Assembly: GCA_003241685.1 (NCBI GenBank)
Contig: QFPJ01000005.1
Coordinates: 50,844 to 114,843, forward strand
Direction of reading: 5' to 3'
DNA from: Sphingopyxis macrogoltabida
GTDB lineage: Bacteria; Pseudomonadota; Alphaproteobacteria; Sphingomonadales; Sphingomonadaceae
DNA length: 64,000 nucleotides
The translations under genes and the position numbers were made by a program. This document shows, one piece after another, positions 1 through 14,000 of the stretch. The notes under the pieces were generated by a model, which did no database searches, had not been told where the DNA came from, and saw only the letters and a program-made list of their open reading frames with translations. Every line of letters starts with the position of its first letter. Position 1 is the first letter of the stretch.

Positions 1-1
1 C

Positions 2-2000
2 GCCGATCCTGTCGGCACCGGCGGCGAACCCTTTACCGTCAGCTGGACCGTGCGGTCGAACGGCAATGCGGCGGCGACCCAGTGGAACGACCGCGTCTAT
101 CTTTCCGACACGCCGCTGCTCGAAGATTCGACGCGGCGTTTCGACCTGGGCACCTTCGGCAATCTGCGCGCGCTCGATCCCGGCCAATCCTATACCAACA
201 GCCAGACCTTCCAGCTCAATCCGGCGGCGGCGGGCCTGTATGTAATTGTCGTGTCGCAACTGGCGGGCGATCCCAACAACCTCGACAACAGCGGCTTTGC
301 CGCGACCAGCGTCACCAACGCGCCGGCCGACCTGCGCGTGACCGGCGTGGTCCCGGCGGCGCCGGCCACCCCGGCCTTTTCGGGTGAACAGACCAGCGTC
401 ACCTATACGGTCGAAAATCGCGGCGGGCCGGTCTGGTCGGGCACCCGTTACTGGACCGACGAGGTCTGGATTTCCAAAGACCCCGTGTTCGACCCCGCAC
501 GCGCGCAAAAGGTCGGGTCCGTGGCGGTCACCAACGGACCGCTGGGCAGCGGCGAAAGCTACAGCCGCACCGTCGACTTCACGATGCCGCCGGGCGTCGA
601 CGGCGACTATTATGTCTATGTCGTCACCAATACGGCGGGCAACGCCCCGGTGCCGGCCGACATTGTGCGATCGGGCAGCAACAGCTCGCTTCTGAACAGC
701 TTTGCCAAATATGCCTTCGAACTGCCGCAGGGCAATGTCGGCCAGGCCAGCTTCCCGGTCGTCTATGCCGAGCCCGATCTGCGCGTGAGCGAACTGATCG
801 TCCCCGACACGCTGGCGGCGGGCAGCACGGTCGTCATCACCTTCAAGGTGACGAACGAAGGCAATCGGGCGACGCGCGACGACAACTGGATCGACCGCGT
901 CTACCTGTCGCTCGATGCCTCGCTCGACGAAGGCGACTGGCTGATGTCGCGCGAAAGCGCGCCGGGCGTGATCGTCCGGGCCGAGAACCGCCATGTCGGC
1001 ATATTGGGGGCCGGCGAATCCTATGAAGCGACCGTCACGGTCACTTTGCCCTTCGAACTGGAAGGGCCGATGCATGTCATCGCGATGACTGATGCCGAAC
1101 TCAATGAATCGGGCTATGCGGTCAGCACCCTGTCGCCGCGCCTGAACGGAATCCGCGGATCGCTGGCGGGCAAGGTCCGCGAATTCCAGGGCGAAGGCAA
1201 CAACAGCACCGCACAGGCGGTGACGCTGACCCCCTATGCGCCCCCGAATCTTCAGGTCACCGCCCTGACGGCGCCCGAACGCGCCGTGCGCGGGCAGAGC
1301 TTCCGCGTCGAATATACGGTCAGCAACAATGGCGGCGCGACCCCCGCGTTGCAGGGGCAGTGGGACGATCTGGTCTATCTGTCGCGCGACCCGTTCCTCG
1401 ACCTGACCGCCGACCGCTTCATCGGATCGGTGCGCCACACCGGCGGGCTGGCCGCCGGCGACAGCTATGACGTCGCGCTCGACCTGCTGCTCCCGGCGGA
1501 TCTGGGGACAGAGGCCTATTATGTCTTCGTCGTGTCGGACCCGGCCCGTTACGACAGCACCGGACAGGTCTTTGAAGCCAATGAACGCGACAATGCGCGC
1601 GGCAGCAGCATCCCGATGGTCATCGAACTGCCGCCGCCGACCGATATTCAGGTGGTGGACATCATCGTCCCCGACGACAAGCGGCCGGGCGACGAGGTCA
1701 CGATCAGCTGGACGGTCCGCAACACCAGCGACATTGTCGCCTCGGGACGCTGGACCGACGCCGTCTATCTGTCGCGCGACGCGACCTGGGACGTGGAGGA
1801 TCGGCTGCTGGGGCGTCAGGATTTCAGCGGAATCCTGAACCCCGACGGCAGCTATACGCTCAGCCTGACGACCACGCTGCCGGGCGCGACGGCGGGCGAT
1901 TACCGCGTGATCGTGCGCACCGACGTGCGCAACCAGCTGCACGAGGATGTCGGGGAGGGGAATAATACCACCGCCTCGCCGCAGGCGCTGTCCATCGCGG
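2..2000 (+). repeat. Five CARDB-type repeats in the giant protein
   Basis: Five units of about 130-155 residues each carry the hallmark strand VYLS or VWIS after a W-x-D/E motif, at about 95, 460, 895, 1372 and 1761. CARDB is an immunoglobulin-like beta-sandwich described as an adhesion domain of bacterial surface proteins. The first unit is cut by the window edge, so more copies may lie upstream. Confidence 0.8.
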
Positions 2001-5000
2001 TCGACGAACTGACGCTCGGCATCCCGCTGACCGTCGATCTCGCTCCGGGGCAGGAGCGGCTGTACCGTATCGAGGTGCCGGCCGGTCAGACGCTGCGTTT
2101 CCGCATGGGCGCGAACGACGCGCGCAGCATCAACGAAATCTTCCTGCGGCACGACGCGGTTCCGACGTCGGCGGCGTTCGACGCGACCTACACCGGGCCG
2201 CTCGGGCAGGAACTGACCGCGATCGTTCCGGGGACCGAGCCCGGGGTCTATTATGTGCTCGTGCGCGGCTTCAGCGGGCCGTCGGCAGGATCGCCGGTCA
2301 CGCTGGTCGCCGATCTGCTGCCGCTGGTGATCACCGATATCCAGACCGATCGCGGCGGCGATTCGCGGTACGTCACCACGACGATCAAGGGGGCGCAGTT
2401 CCACCCCAACGCCGTCGTCAAGGTGTCGCGTCCGAACATCGCCGAATATGCGCCGGTCGTCTGGAAGGTGGTCGATGCCTCGACGATCATCGCGACCTTC
2501 GATTTCACCGACGCGCCGCACGGCCTCTACGATATCAAGGTCATCAATCCCGACGGCAGCGAATCGACCGAACCCTATCGCTTCCTGATCGAACGCGGCA
2601 TCCAGCCGGAGGTGGTGATCGGCGTCGGCGGCCCGCGCGTCATTCTGGCGGGCGATCAGGCGACCTACTCGGTCGCGCTGGAAAATCAGTCGAACCTCGA
2701 CGCGCCCTATACCTATTTCCAGGTGGGCGTGCCCGAACTCGGCAACAACCAATATGTCTATGGCCTGCGGTTCCTGGATTTCTTCACCAATGTGCGCGGC
2801 GCGCCCGAAGGTGTGCTGACCGGAATCAACGCCATCGTTCCGTGGCTGAACCTCGATTCCATCGTCAACACCAACGGCCAGCTGATCACCTCGGGCTTCC
2901 TTTATGACCAGCCGGCGGACGGCTTCACCGGCTTCACTTTCAACGTCCTGACCTATCCGGGCCTGAAAGCGATGGCGGACAGGTCGTTCGAGGCGTTCCG
3001 CGAACAGATGGCGGTGTCCTTCCCCGACCTCGACGATCTGCTGGCGGGCGGCGAGGGCAATCTCGACGCCTGGTGGGCCGCGGTGAAGGATCAGATCGCC
3101 GAGCAGTTGCCCGCCGCGCGCGGGGTGCTCGACCAGCTCGACTTCGTCGGCCTCTATCAATCCAATGCCGCGACGCCGAGCCGCGACGAAATCCCCTTCA
3201 TTCCCTTCCGTTTTCACATTCTGGCCAGCGCGACGACGATGACGCGCGACGAATTCGTCGCCTTCCAGTCGAACGAGGCACGCAAGCTGCGCGATGCGAT
3301 CCTGCAATCCGACACGGCGCCTCCGGGACTGCTGGCGCTCGCGGCCAGCGAGGCGAGCTGGGTCGGACTCTATCTCGCCGCGCTGGAAGATGCGGGCCTG
3401 CTGCGCGCGGAAGGCGAAGCGCCGCCGATCCGCACCCAGGCGCATATCGTCAGCCTGATGGCGACGCTGGCGTCGGGCATTCTCTATGGACCGGCGGGCA
3501 GCGAAATCCGTTCGAACGGCGATTATCTGGCCTTCTTCGAACAGGTGCGCGCGCTCTATGGCCATCGGGAAGGCCAGATGGCCGACATCGAATATATGGA
3601 CCCGCGCCAGAGCCCGCGGTACATCGGCGAGGTTCCGATTCCGGCGCTGCCCGACGCCGCCGACTATGACCTCGGCCTGACCAGCCCGACCTATTTCGAG
3701 GCGTTCAGCATCTTCGTGCCCTGGCTCGACTTCGCGCAGCGCGGGGCCGGCCTGCCCGCCGATTTCCAGATCAACGGCCCGGAGCCGGTGGGCGGAGACC
3801 CGCTGGCACAGCTCGATTTCTCGCGCTTTTTCGGCACCGGCGGCGCGGCGGGACGGCTGGCGTCGATCACCGGGCCGCAGACGATGGACACGTTCGGCTG
3901 GCTCCCGGCCGCGGCGGCGCTGCCCTATACGATCGGCTTCGAAAATTCGGCGGGATCGTCGCGCTATACGAACGAAATTCGCGTCGTCACCCAGCTCGAC
4001 GCCGATCTGGACGCGCGCAGTTTCACCTTCGGCGATATCCGCATCGGCGACATCACGATCGATGTTCCCGACGGGCGCAGCAGTTTCCAGGCCGAATATG
4101 ATTTCGTGGCGACGCGCGGTTTCATCCTGCGCGTCAGCGCGGTGCTCGACCTGTTCCAGAACCCCGCGAGCGCCAGCTGGCTGATCCAGGCGATCGACCC
4201 CGTGACCGGCGAGGTGCTGCAGGACACGACGCGCGGACTTCTGGCGCCCAACAACGCGCTTGGCGCCGGGGCGGGCTTCGTCACCTATTCGGTGCGTCCG
4301 GGCGCCGATGTCGCGACCGGCGAATATATATCGGCTTCGGCGCGCGTGCTGATGGACGGCTTTGCGCCGGAAGACACCAGCGTGCTCAGCCAGATGGTCG
4401 ATGGCAGGGCGCCCGAAAGCCGGCTGACCGCGACGCGGATCGGCACGACCGACGATTATCGCGTCGACTGGAATGTGCGCGACGACAATGGCGGGTCGGG
4501 TGTCCGCCATGTGACGCTGTATGTGGCCGAAAACGGCGGCGATTTCCGCATCTGGCAGCGGCGGCTCGAAAATGCGGCCGGCTCGCTGATGTTCGAGGGC
4601 GAAGCCGGCAAGACCTATGAATTCCTTGCCCTCGCCACCGACGTGGCGGGCAACCGCGAGGTGCCGAAACCCGGCGTCAACGCCGTGTCCGACGGGTCGG
4701 GCGTCAACCTGGGCGCGTTGCCCACCGTTCCCGGAACCACGCCGCCCAATTTCGGCCAGGCGCCCGAACCGTCGCCGCTGCCGTCAACCAATCCGCTGTT
4801 CAGCGAGGCGGAGACCAATGTTCCCGCCGCCGCGCCCCTGTCGGCGCCCAGCGAGTTCGACACGGTGCTCAGCCCCTTTATCGCGCGCGCCTTCGCCACC
4901 GGCATCGGCCAGAGCGACGGCGGCATCGGACCGATGGCGATCGTCGAAACCCCCGATGGCGACATCCTGATTTCCGGCGGCGCCAACCGCGGCACGATCT

Positions 5001-8000
5001 GGAAGTTCGACGCGCGCGGGGGGACGGCCGGAACGCCGCTCGCCGAACTCGACGAGCCGGTGTTCAACATGGCCTTCGACGGCGAGGGGCGGCTGTGGGC
5101 GACGACGGGGGGCGGGGCGCTGCTCCGGCTCGACCCCGGCACCGGCGCGATCCTCGACCGCTTCGGCGACGGCATCACCATTGCGTTGGCGGTGCACCCG
5201 GAAACGGGCCTGCTCTATGTGTCCACCAACAGCGGCATTTCGGTCTTCGACCCCGACGAGGGCAGCTTCACCCAGTGGAGCCGCGACGAAAATCTGCGGG
5301 TCGGCAGCCTCGCCTTCGACGACGACGGCACCTTGTGGGCCGTGACCTGGCCCGACCGCAAGCAGGTGGTGCGCTTCACCGCGCAGGCGCGCGCCGAAAC
5401 CGTGCTCAGCTTCACCGCGCCCGCCGACTCGATCAGCTTCGGCCGGGCGGGCACGCGGCTGGAAGGGCTGATGTTCGTGTCGCACACCGCGGGCGACGTG
5501 GCCGACACCGGCCTTGCCGCAGAGGGCAGCGAACTGACCATGGTCGACATGGCGACGCTGCGCCGCATCGCGGTCGCAGCCGGCGGCTCGCGCGGCGACG
5601 TCGTCCATGCGACCAGCGACGGGCGCCTGCTGATCAGCCAGAGCGGTCAGGTCGACGAGGTCGCCCCCGCGACCCTGCCCGTCGTCATCGCCACCAATCC
5701 GCCCGCGGGGTCCGACCTGGTGCTGCCGTCTCCCTTCCTGACCGTGACCTTCGATCAGGATATGTTCCTCGGCACCTCGGGCCAGGCCGGGTCGGTCACC
5801 AACGCCGACTATTACAGCCTGGTCGACGGCGGCGGGCGCGAACATGTGATCCGTTCGATCACTTATGACGCCGCCACGCGCACGGCGGTAATCGGTGTCG
5901 GCACGTTGCTCGCCGGCGACTATAGTCTGACGATCGGGGCGGGCGTTACCGCCGCGACCGGCCAGCGCATGGGCGTGAATTACCAGAGCAGCTTCCGGGC
6001 CTTCGACGATATTTCGATGCTGGTCGACATCGTGTTCGGCGACACGCGTCTGGACCGTCTGACCGGCACCATTTCCTACACCGTCACCATCACCAACAAG
6101 ACCGACGGGCCGATCACGCTGCCGGCCTTGCTGACCATCGATCCGCTCGCCGGCTTTCCGGGCGTGCCCGCCGACGCCATGGGGCAGAGCGACGACGGCC
6201 GCTGGCTGATCGACCTGGCGGGATCGCTGCCGCCGGGCGGTGTGCTGGGCGCCGGGGAAAGTGCCAGCGCGCGCACGATTTCGATCCTGAATCCGGGCGA
6301 CCGCCGGCTGGAGTTCGTCACCGGCGTCGTGGCCGGCACGCTCCCCAACACGGCGCCCGTCTTTACCAGCGAGGCCCCGATCGCCGCGAAGGTCGGGCAA
6401 GAATACCGCTATCAGGTCACGGCGATCGATGCCGAAGGGCAGGCGGTGGCGTTCGGCCTGCTCACCCGGCCGGAGGGGATGACGATCGATGCCGCCACCG
6501 GGCTGATCCGCTGGACCCCGCCCGCGGGCGCCGCGGCGCGCACCGCGGTCGTCGTCGAAGCTTTCGATTCGCGCGGCGCGGTGTCGCTTCAGCGCTTCGT
6601 GCTGGTCGTCGCGGACGGCAACAGCGCGCCCGCCTTCGTCAGCCCGCCGGTGCGTCTCGACGGCGCCGAGGGGCAGCTGTTCGAATTTCAGCTTGTCGCC
6701 TCCGACATCGATCTCGACCCGCTGACCTATTGGGTGGACGGGCTGCCCGCGGGGGCGGCGTTCGATCCGGCGACCCGCGTCTTCAGCTGGCTGGCCGACT
6801 ATGAATCGGCGGGCACCTATGATGTCCGCTTCTTCGTGACCGACGGCGTCAACCGCGACGAAACGGTCGTCCGGCTGGCCGTGGCCGACCGCAACCAGCC
6901 GCCGCGCGTCGTCCCGGTCAGCGACCGCAGCGCGCGCGAGGGCGATTTCATCCGGTTCCGCATCAACGCCGCCGCCGAAACCGATCGGCCGCTGACCTAT
7001 TCCAGCACCTCGCTGCCCTTTGGCGCGACGCTCAATCCCGTTACCGGCGAATTCGAATGGACGCCGTCCTATATCCAGAACGGCGAATATGACATCGGCT
7101 TCGAGGTCAGCGACGGCCAGACGACGGTCGCGTTCACGACCCGGATCACGGTGCTCAACGCCAATGGCGCGCCCGTGTTCGACCAGCTCGACGGCTGGCA
7201 GGTGCTGGAGGGTCAGTTGCTGGCCTTCACCGCCTTCGCCTTCGACCCCGACAATCCCTATTACACGCCCGCGCTGCGCGACCCCGCGACCGGGCTGGCG
7301 GTCGCCGCGACCAACATCCCCCGGACGGTGTCGGTCGAACTGCTGTCCGACCTGCCGCCCGGCGCGGTCTTCGATCCCGAAACGATGGAGTTCCGCTGGA
7401 CCCCCGACAATGCCCAGGCGGGCGCTTACGAACTGCGGTTCCGGGCGACCGACGTCGGCGACGGCGACGAACCGCCGCTCACCACAGAGATCGTGGTGCC
7501 GATTCAGGTGTTCAACCAGAACCGCCGGCCGGAAGTGCGCACGGTCGAAAATATCGCGCTGGCCAAGGACAGCGTGGTCGAAATTCCCGTGTCGGCGTTC
7601 GATCCCGACGGCAACCCGCTGACGCTGGGGATCATGAACGAAAGCCCGTTCCAGCCGGTGCCGTCGTTCATCACGCTGATCGACAACGGCGACGGAACCG
7701 GGGTGCTGCGGCTCGCGCCCGGCGCGAATCAGCGCGGCGACCATGTCGTCATCCTGACCGCGATGGACGACGGCGACGGCACGGGAATGCCGCTGGCGTC
7801 GGGCTATGCCTTCGTCATCACCGTCACCAGTCCCAACGAAGCCCCGGTGCTGGGGCATATCGGCAATTTCGTCGCTGTCGCGGGCCAGAAGCTGTCGGCG
7901 GTGATCGAGGTCGCCGACATGGATCAGGACGCGCTGAATTATCTGGTGGTCGGGCTTCCTGGCGCCACGGTGACGCCGACCGCCGTCTATGGCCGCGCGC

Positions 8001-11000
8001 TGCTCGAATGGACGCCGACGGCGGCGCAGATCGGCGCATATGATGCCAGCCTGGTCGTCATCGACAGCGGCAATGGCGTCACGCTGCCCGCCAGCGACGG
8101 CCAGAATTTCCGCGTCACCGTCCGCGCCGCCAACAATGCGCCGCAACTCGCGCCGGTCGGCGGCAAGGCGGTCGTCGAGGGACAGGAGCTGGCGTTCAGC
8201 CTGCGCGGCATCGATGCCGATGGCGATGACGTGACCTTCTCGATGGAAGGGGCGCCGGTTGGCGCGACGCTCGATCCGGTGACGGGCCTGTTCCGCTGGA
8301 CGCCGGCGCTGAACCAGTCGGGATCCTATCAGGTCATGTTCGCGGCGACCGACGGCCATTCGCGCAGCACCGAAACGGTCGTCATCAGCGTGGCCAATGC
8401 CAATCAGGCGCCGCAATTCCTGCCCATGTCGGTGCAACTGATGCGCGAAGGCGCGGCGTCGACCTTCACCGTCATCGCGACCGACGGCGATGGCGACCCG
8501 CTGTCGCTGTCGGTGGTCAGCGGGCTGCCCGAAGGCGCGCTGTTCGTGGCGGCGCGGGGGGAACTGCAATGGACGCCGGATTTCCAGCAGGCGGGCGATC
8601 ACGTCATCCGCTTCGCCGCGACCGATCCGTCGGGCACCGTCGGCCTGATCGACGTGCTGGTCCGCGTCGCCAATGTGAACCGCGCGCCGGTCATCACCGA
8701 AGGCTATCGCAGCTTCCTGCTGGGTGAGGAAAAGCGTTTCGTCATCGCCGCCGGCGACCCCGACAGCGACGACACGTTGACCTTCAGCGCCGAAAACCTG
8801 CCCGAAGGGGCGACGATCGACGCCGCGACGGGCGAATTCGTCTGGACGCCGGGACCGGGACAGGCGGGCGATTATGTCGTGACGCTGATCGTCGACGACG
8901 GCCGCGCCGTGACGCGGCGGTCGGTGGTGATGCGGGCGCTGCTCGAACCCGTCGCGCCGACGCTGCGCATCGTCGCCACGCCCAGCTTCCCGCCGACGCC
9001 GGGACAAAGCGTCCTGCTGCACCCGATCGCCGACAGCCTGGCGGACATCATCTCGCTGCGCCTGTGGGTCGATGGGCAGGAGATCGCGCTCGACGCCAAT
9101 GGACGGGCGATGGTGACCGCCGGCGCCCCCGGCAAATATCTGGTCCGGGCGACCGTGGTCGATGCCGATGGCGGCACCACCACGGTCGATCAGTGGCTGA
9201 AGGTCCGCGACCCCGCCGACAAGATCGCGCCGGTCGTTTCCTTTGGCGAAGCGGTCGATGGCATGGTCGTGCGCGATCTGCTGGCGGTGCAGGGTGCGAT
9301 CGCCGACGCCAATCTGGACGATTGGACGCTGGAACTGGTCGCGGCCGACGGCAGCACACGCGAAATCGCGCGTGGCGACGCCATCGTCACGGGCGCACTG
9401 GCCATTCTCGACGGCCAGACGCTGGCCGATGGCTTCTATTCGTTGCGGCTCACCGGCCGCGATATAGGGGGCCGCACCAGCGTTGCGAGCGCCCGGATCG
9501 AGATTCGGACCGGCGATCAGAAGACCGGGCGCCACACATCGACGCACGTCGATCTGTCCGTCGATCTTGCTGGTGTGCCGTTCGACCTGACGCGGGCCTA
9601 TGACAGCCTGACCGGGAAATGGATTTTCCGCGGCCTCGACGTCGACATCGAAACCAATGTGCCGGCGATCGCGGGGGTCGGCGGCGCGCTGCCGGGCTTT
9701 GAACGCGGGACGCGCCTCGTCCTGACGCTGCCCACCGGCGAGCGCGCCGGTTTCACCTTCCGCCCGGTCGCCGAAACGATCGGCGGCGTCACCTTCTACC
9801 GCCCGGCGTGGGTCGCCGACGTCAACAACGGCTGGACGCTCGGTTCGGCCGATACCCAGCTGCGCCAGGTCGGCGGCCAATATTATGACGTCGACACCGG
9901 GCTTGCCTATAATCCCGGCGCGTCGGTGTTCGGCGATGCGGACTATAGGCTGACCGGGCCGGACGGGACCGTCTATGTCATCGACAGCGTGCGCGGGACC
10001 GTGGAAATCCGGTCGGCCGCGGGGCCGCTGATGATCGGCGACGGCGGCGTCACCGCCCCCGGCGGCGGCGCGTTGCAGTTTCTGCGCGATGCGAAGGGAC
10101 GGGTCAGTCAGGTTTCGGGCCCAGGCGGCGTTTCGGTTGCCTATGAATATGACGCGGACGGCAATCTGGCCGCAGTGCGCGATCTCGCGACTGGGCAGGG
10201 GGTTCGCTACGGCTATGTTGGCGGCCGCCTCGCCATCGAGATTCCGTCGGATGCGGCCGGCATCACCATTGCCTATGGCGCCGACGGCACGGTCGCGACC
10301 GACGCGGTGCGCGACGATCTGGGCACGGCGGCAAATTTCACCGGACAGATGTTCGCCGGCACGCTGTCCAGCGGCGTCAGCGACCATTATGCCTTCACCG
10401 TGCGGACCAGCGAACTGGCGAGCCTGGGCGACCGCGCATTGATCCTGCGCGTCGTCACCGGCGGCGACGCGACGCCGGAGATCGCGGGCGCCCAGATGCT
10501 GGCGAGCAGCGTCACGGGCGATGGCCGCGTGACCCTCTTCGCCATTCGCTCGGCGGGCCTGCATCGGCTCAGCTTCGCGGGCGATGGGGCCTATACGGCC
10601 GAAATACGCGTTGCCGGCGACATCAACGGCGATGGCCGGGTCGATGGTGAAGACAGCGCCGCCATTGCCGCCGCGCTGGCCGGATCGGATATCGACGGCG
10701 ACGGTGCCGTCGGTGCGGCCGATCGCCAGCTTCTCGCCGCCACCTATGGTTTCACCGCCAACCGCGCGCCGGTGCTGGCGGCGGAAATGCCCGATTCGAT
10801 GACGCACGTCGACCTGCCGATGTGGCTCGATCTTCAGGACGTCGCCAGCGATCCCGATGGCGACCGCATCTATTACCGCATCCTCGACGTGACGGGCGGG
10901 ACAGCCGTGCTGACGGCGAACGGCCGCAGCCTGGTCTTCACGCCGGACGATGGCTTTGCCGGGTCGGCGACCGTGCGGGTCGCGGCCGACGACGGCTATG

Positions 11001-14000
11001 GCAGTTCGGCCGCCGCGGTCATCGACATCGCGATATCCGATGCGCCGCTGACCGCGATCGATTTCGAATATCGGCATGTCGAATTCAGCGGCGTCGGGGC
11101 GTCGACCCATGTTGCCCTGATCGGCACCTTCACCGATCAGCAGAATGTCATTCTCCCCTATTCCTATGTCCAGGGGTGGGTGGGCGACCCGTCGATCGTC
11201 CGTCTGTCGGACGATGGCACGCTGCTTTCGGTCGGGACCGGGGCCACCCATCTGCAGGTGACGCGCGGCAATATTTCGGCGGCCACCGGCCTGATGGTCG
11301 GGGCGCCGCAAACGGTCATGCACCTGATGACCGACCTTTATAATATCGACGCCTATCCCGACACGGTCACCATTCTGCCCAATGGCGGCGAACGGCGGAT
11401 CGTGACGGGCGTCGATCCGGAAAAGGAATATTTCCTCGACGGCGCCGCGGCGGGCACCATCTATGTTTCCAGCGATACCAGCGTCGTAACGGTCGATGCG
11501 AACGGCGTCATGCGCGGCGTCGGCGAAGGCCGGGCGACCGTCACCGTCATCAACGGCTGGGGCGAGGATTATGTGGAGGTCAGCGTCCTGCCCGCCACCG
11601 TCGGCGATCAGGTGGCCGTGGACAGCGACGTCGGCGGCATCGTGCAGAACGCCGACGGCGTCCAGATCGCATTCGGGCCCGGCGGGCTGACCGGCGACGC
11701 GACCGTCACCATCACCAGCCTGGCGGAAGCGGACCTGCCGATCCCGATGCCGGCGACGGACGAGCTGGAATTCCTCGGTGCGTTCGCGTTGCAGGTCCAT
11801 GGCGCGGAATTCAACGACACGGTTCAGATCGCCGTGCCCGTGCCCGGTGGAGCGGGGCAGCCGGGGGACCAGGTGTGGTTCTTCGTCAGCCAGATGCTGC
11901 CGCTCGGCGACAATGGCGAAGCGATCGAGGTGTGGACGGTTGTTGATTCGGGGGTGATTGACGCCGACGGTATGGCCCGCGCCAAATCGCCGCCCTTCCC
12001 CGGGCTCAGCGATCGCGGCAATGTGCTGATCGCCCGCGCCTCGATGCCGCTGCCGACGCTGACGATCAACATGGGCTTCACGTTGGCCAATGCGATCATC
12101 TTCGCGCCCGCCATCGGCATCGCGGCGGTGGGCGGCCTGGCCGGGGCGGTCACGTCGCTGGGCATCGCATCGACCGCTCTCGGCCTGTACCTGCCGCTGT
12201 TCGAGCAGCGCGTGCGCCTGGCCGCGTACAAGATCTACGGCGCCAACCAGGACGCGATCGACAAGGTCGAACTGGACGTCACGGTCACGGCCGACAGCGT
12301 CCGCAAGACGATCGACGTCGATTTCCCGCCCGAAAAATTCCAGACCGACACCGGCCCGGTCATCACCGACGCCTCCACCACCCTGCTGGACGACGGCAGC
12401 TCGATCGTCAGCCTGACCGGCCGGGGGATCGGGACGGCGGCCGACGGCACGCAGATCATCGTGCGCCACGGCACCTATACGCGGGTGATCGACGGCGCGG
12501 TGTTCACGCCGGGGACCGACGGCGTCATGGGCGTGGCGTTCCTGGTGCCGAACGACATTCTGCTCGGCGCCAGCGAGATCTATGTCCAGCGTCCGGTCGC
12601 GGGGTCGCTGAAGGACAAGGAGGGCAATTATCTGCCCACCACGCAATATATCCGCAGCGCCAGCGTCGAAATCGACAACAAGGCGGGTTATGCCTTTGCC
12701 GGCGACGCGACCGGCGTGCAGGTCATCGATCGCGTGCTGCCCGGCGAAAAGGCGGCCGATCCCGACGCCATCGACGAACTGATCCACCGCATCGATCTGG
12801 GCGCGGTGGTCCGGGAAATCGTCGTCACCTCCAACCTGGGCGCCGCCTTCGTGGCGACCGACCGGGGGATCGCGGTCATCGATACGCTGTCGCTGCGCCA
12901 ATATGACGTCAATCCGGAAACCAAGGACACGATCGACTTCATCACGGTGCCGGGCGGATCGGTGACGGCGCTCGCGGTCGATCCGGCGGGCCGCTATCTC
13001 TACGCCGCCGGTCTCGGCAAATTATACATCATCAACATCGATCCCGGCCGGCCCGATTATCTGAAGGTCGTCCCCAGCGGCAACACCGCGCTCGACATCT
13101 ATGTGGAGAGCGACGGCAAGCGGTTCGGCCACATAACCACCATGGCGCTCAACGCCGACGGCACACGGCTCTATGTCGGCGTTCCGGTGTCGGAAATGTA
13201 TGGCGAGCGGGCGTGGATCAACAAGCAGCATAACGATCCCGGTCTGGTGATGGTCGTCAATGTCGACGAGGCCAGCCGGCCGGCGGACGGTGCCGCCAAT
13301 GTCGGCCGCTGGCGCGAAGTGGTCGACAAGATCGACGCCGGCATCGAAGTGTTCGACATTCAGGCGACGAGCCGGCCCGAATTGATGACCTTCGTTTCGC
13401 GCGGCGACCGCAGCCGCGGCGTCAAGCTGGTCGAGGCGCTTCCCAACAGCTTCTCGCACAGGCTGACGACGATCCAGACCCGCATCACCGATGTCGAAAT
13501 CGGCGTGACTTATCAGCCCTTTTCCATCGGCGGCGTGGTGCTGAGCGTCGACAAGAAGCGCACCACCGACGAATCATCCTTCTCGATCGGCAAGGTCCCC
13601 GACCTCAACGTCCATCACGCGTCGGGCGTCGCGGTCACGCCCGACCGCAAATATATGTTCGTGGCGGATTGGGGCCTGCCGACGCTGTACTGGTTCGACA
13701 GCCAGGCATCGCAGGCGCGCATCAACAGCAGGGGTTTCTACGAACCCAGCCTGGCCGAAGACGTCGACTCGCTCTATACCATCGGGTCCAAGATCATGGT
13801 GATCAAGGACCCGTTCACCAACCCGGTGCTGCTCGGTTCGACGTCGCCCATCCCGATGGCGTTCCTGGAGGAACTGCGCATCGACAGCCTGGGCAAGACG
13901 CTTTACGCCAATTATCGCGGCGCCGGGAACATCGTCGCCATCGACATCGACGCGATCCGCGACATCGACGTCATCGACGACCGCAAGCGGACGCCGATCG

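Noticed and set aside
9540..10300. Rhs-type toxin within the giant protein
   Set aside because: Only a few YD-like repeats are present, with no Rhs core motif or toxin domain, and the chain continues for more than 3,600 residues; treated as a structural module.
4784..12901. Very long antisense open frame (about 2,700 codons) on the minus strand
   Set aside because: It is the mirror of the giant gene's GC-rich third codon positions; the translation is arginine/glutamine/alanine-rich low complexity with no domain.
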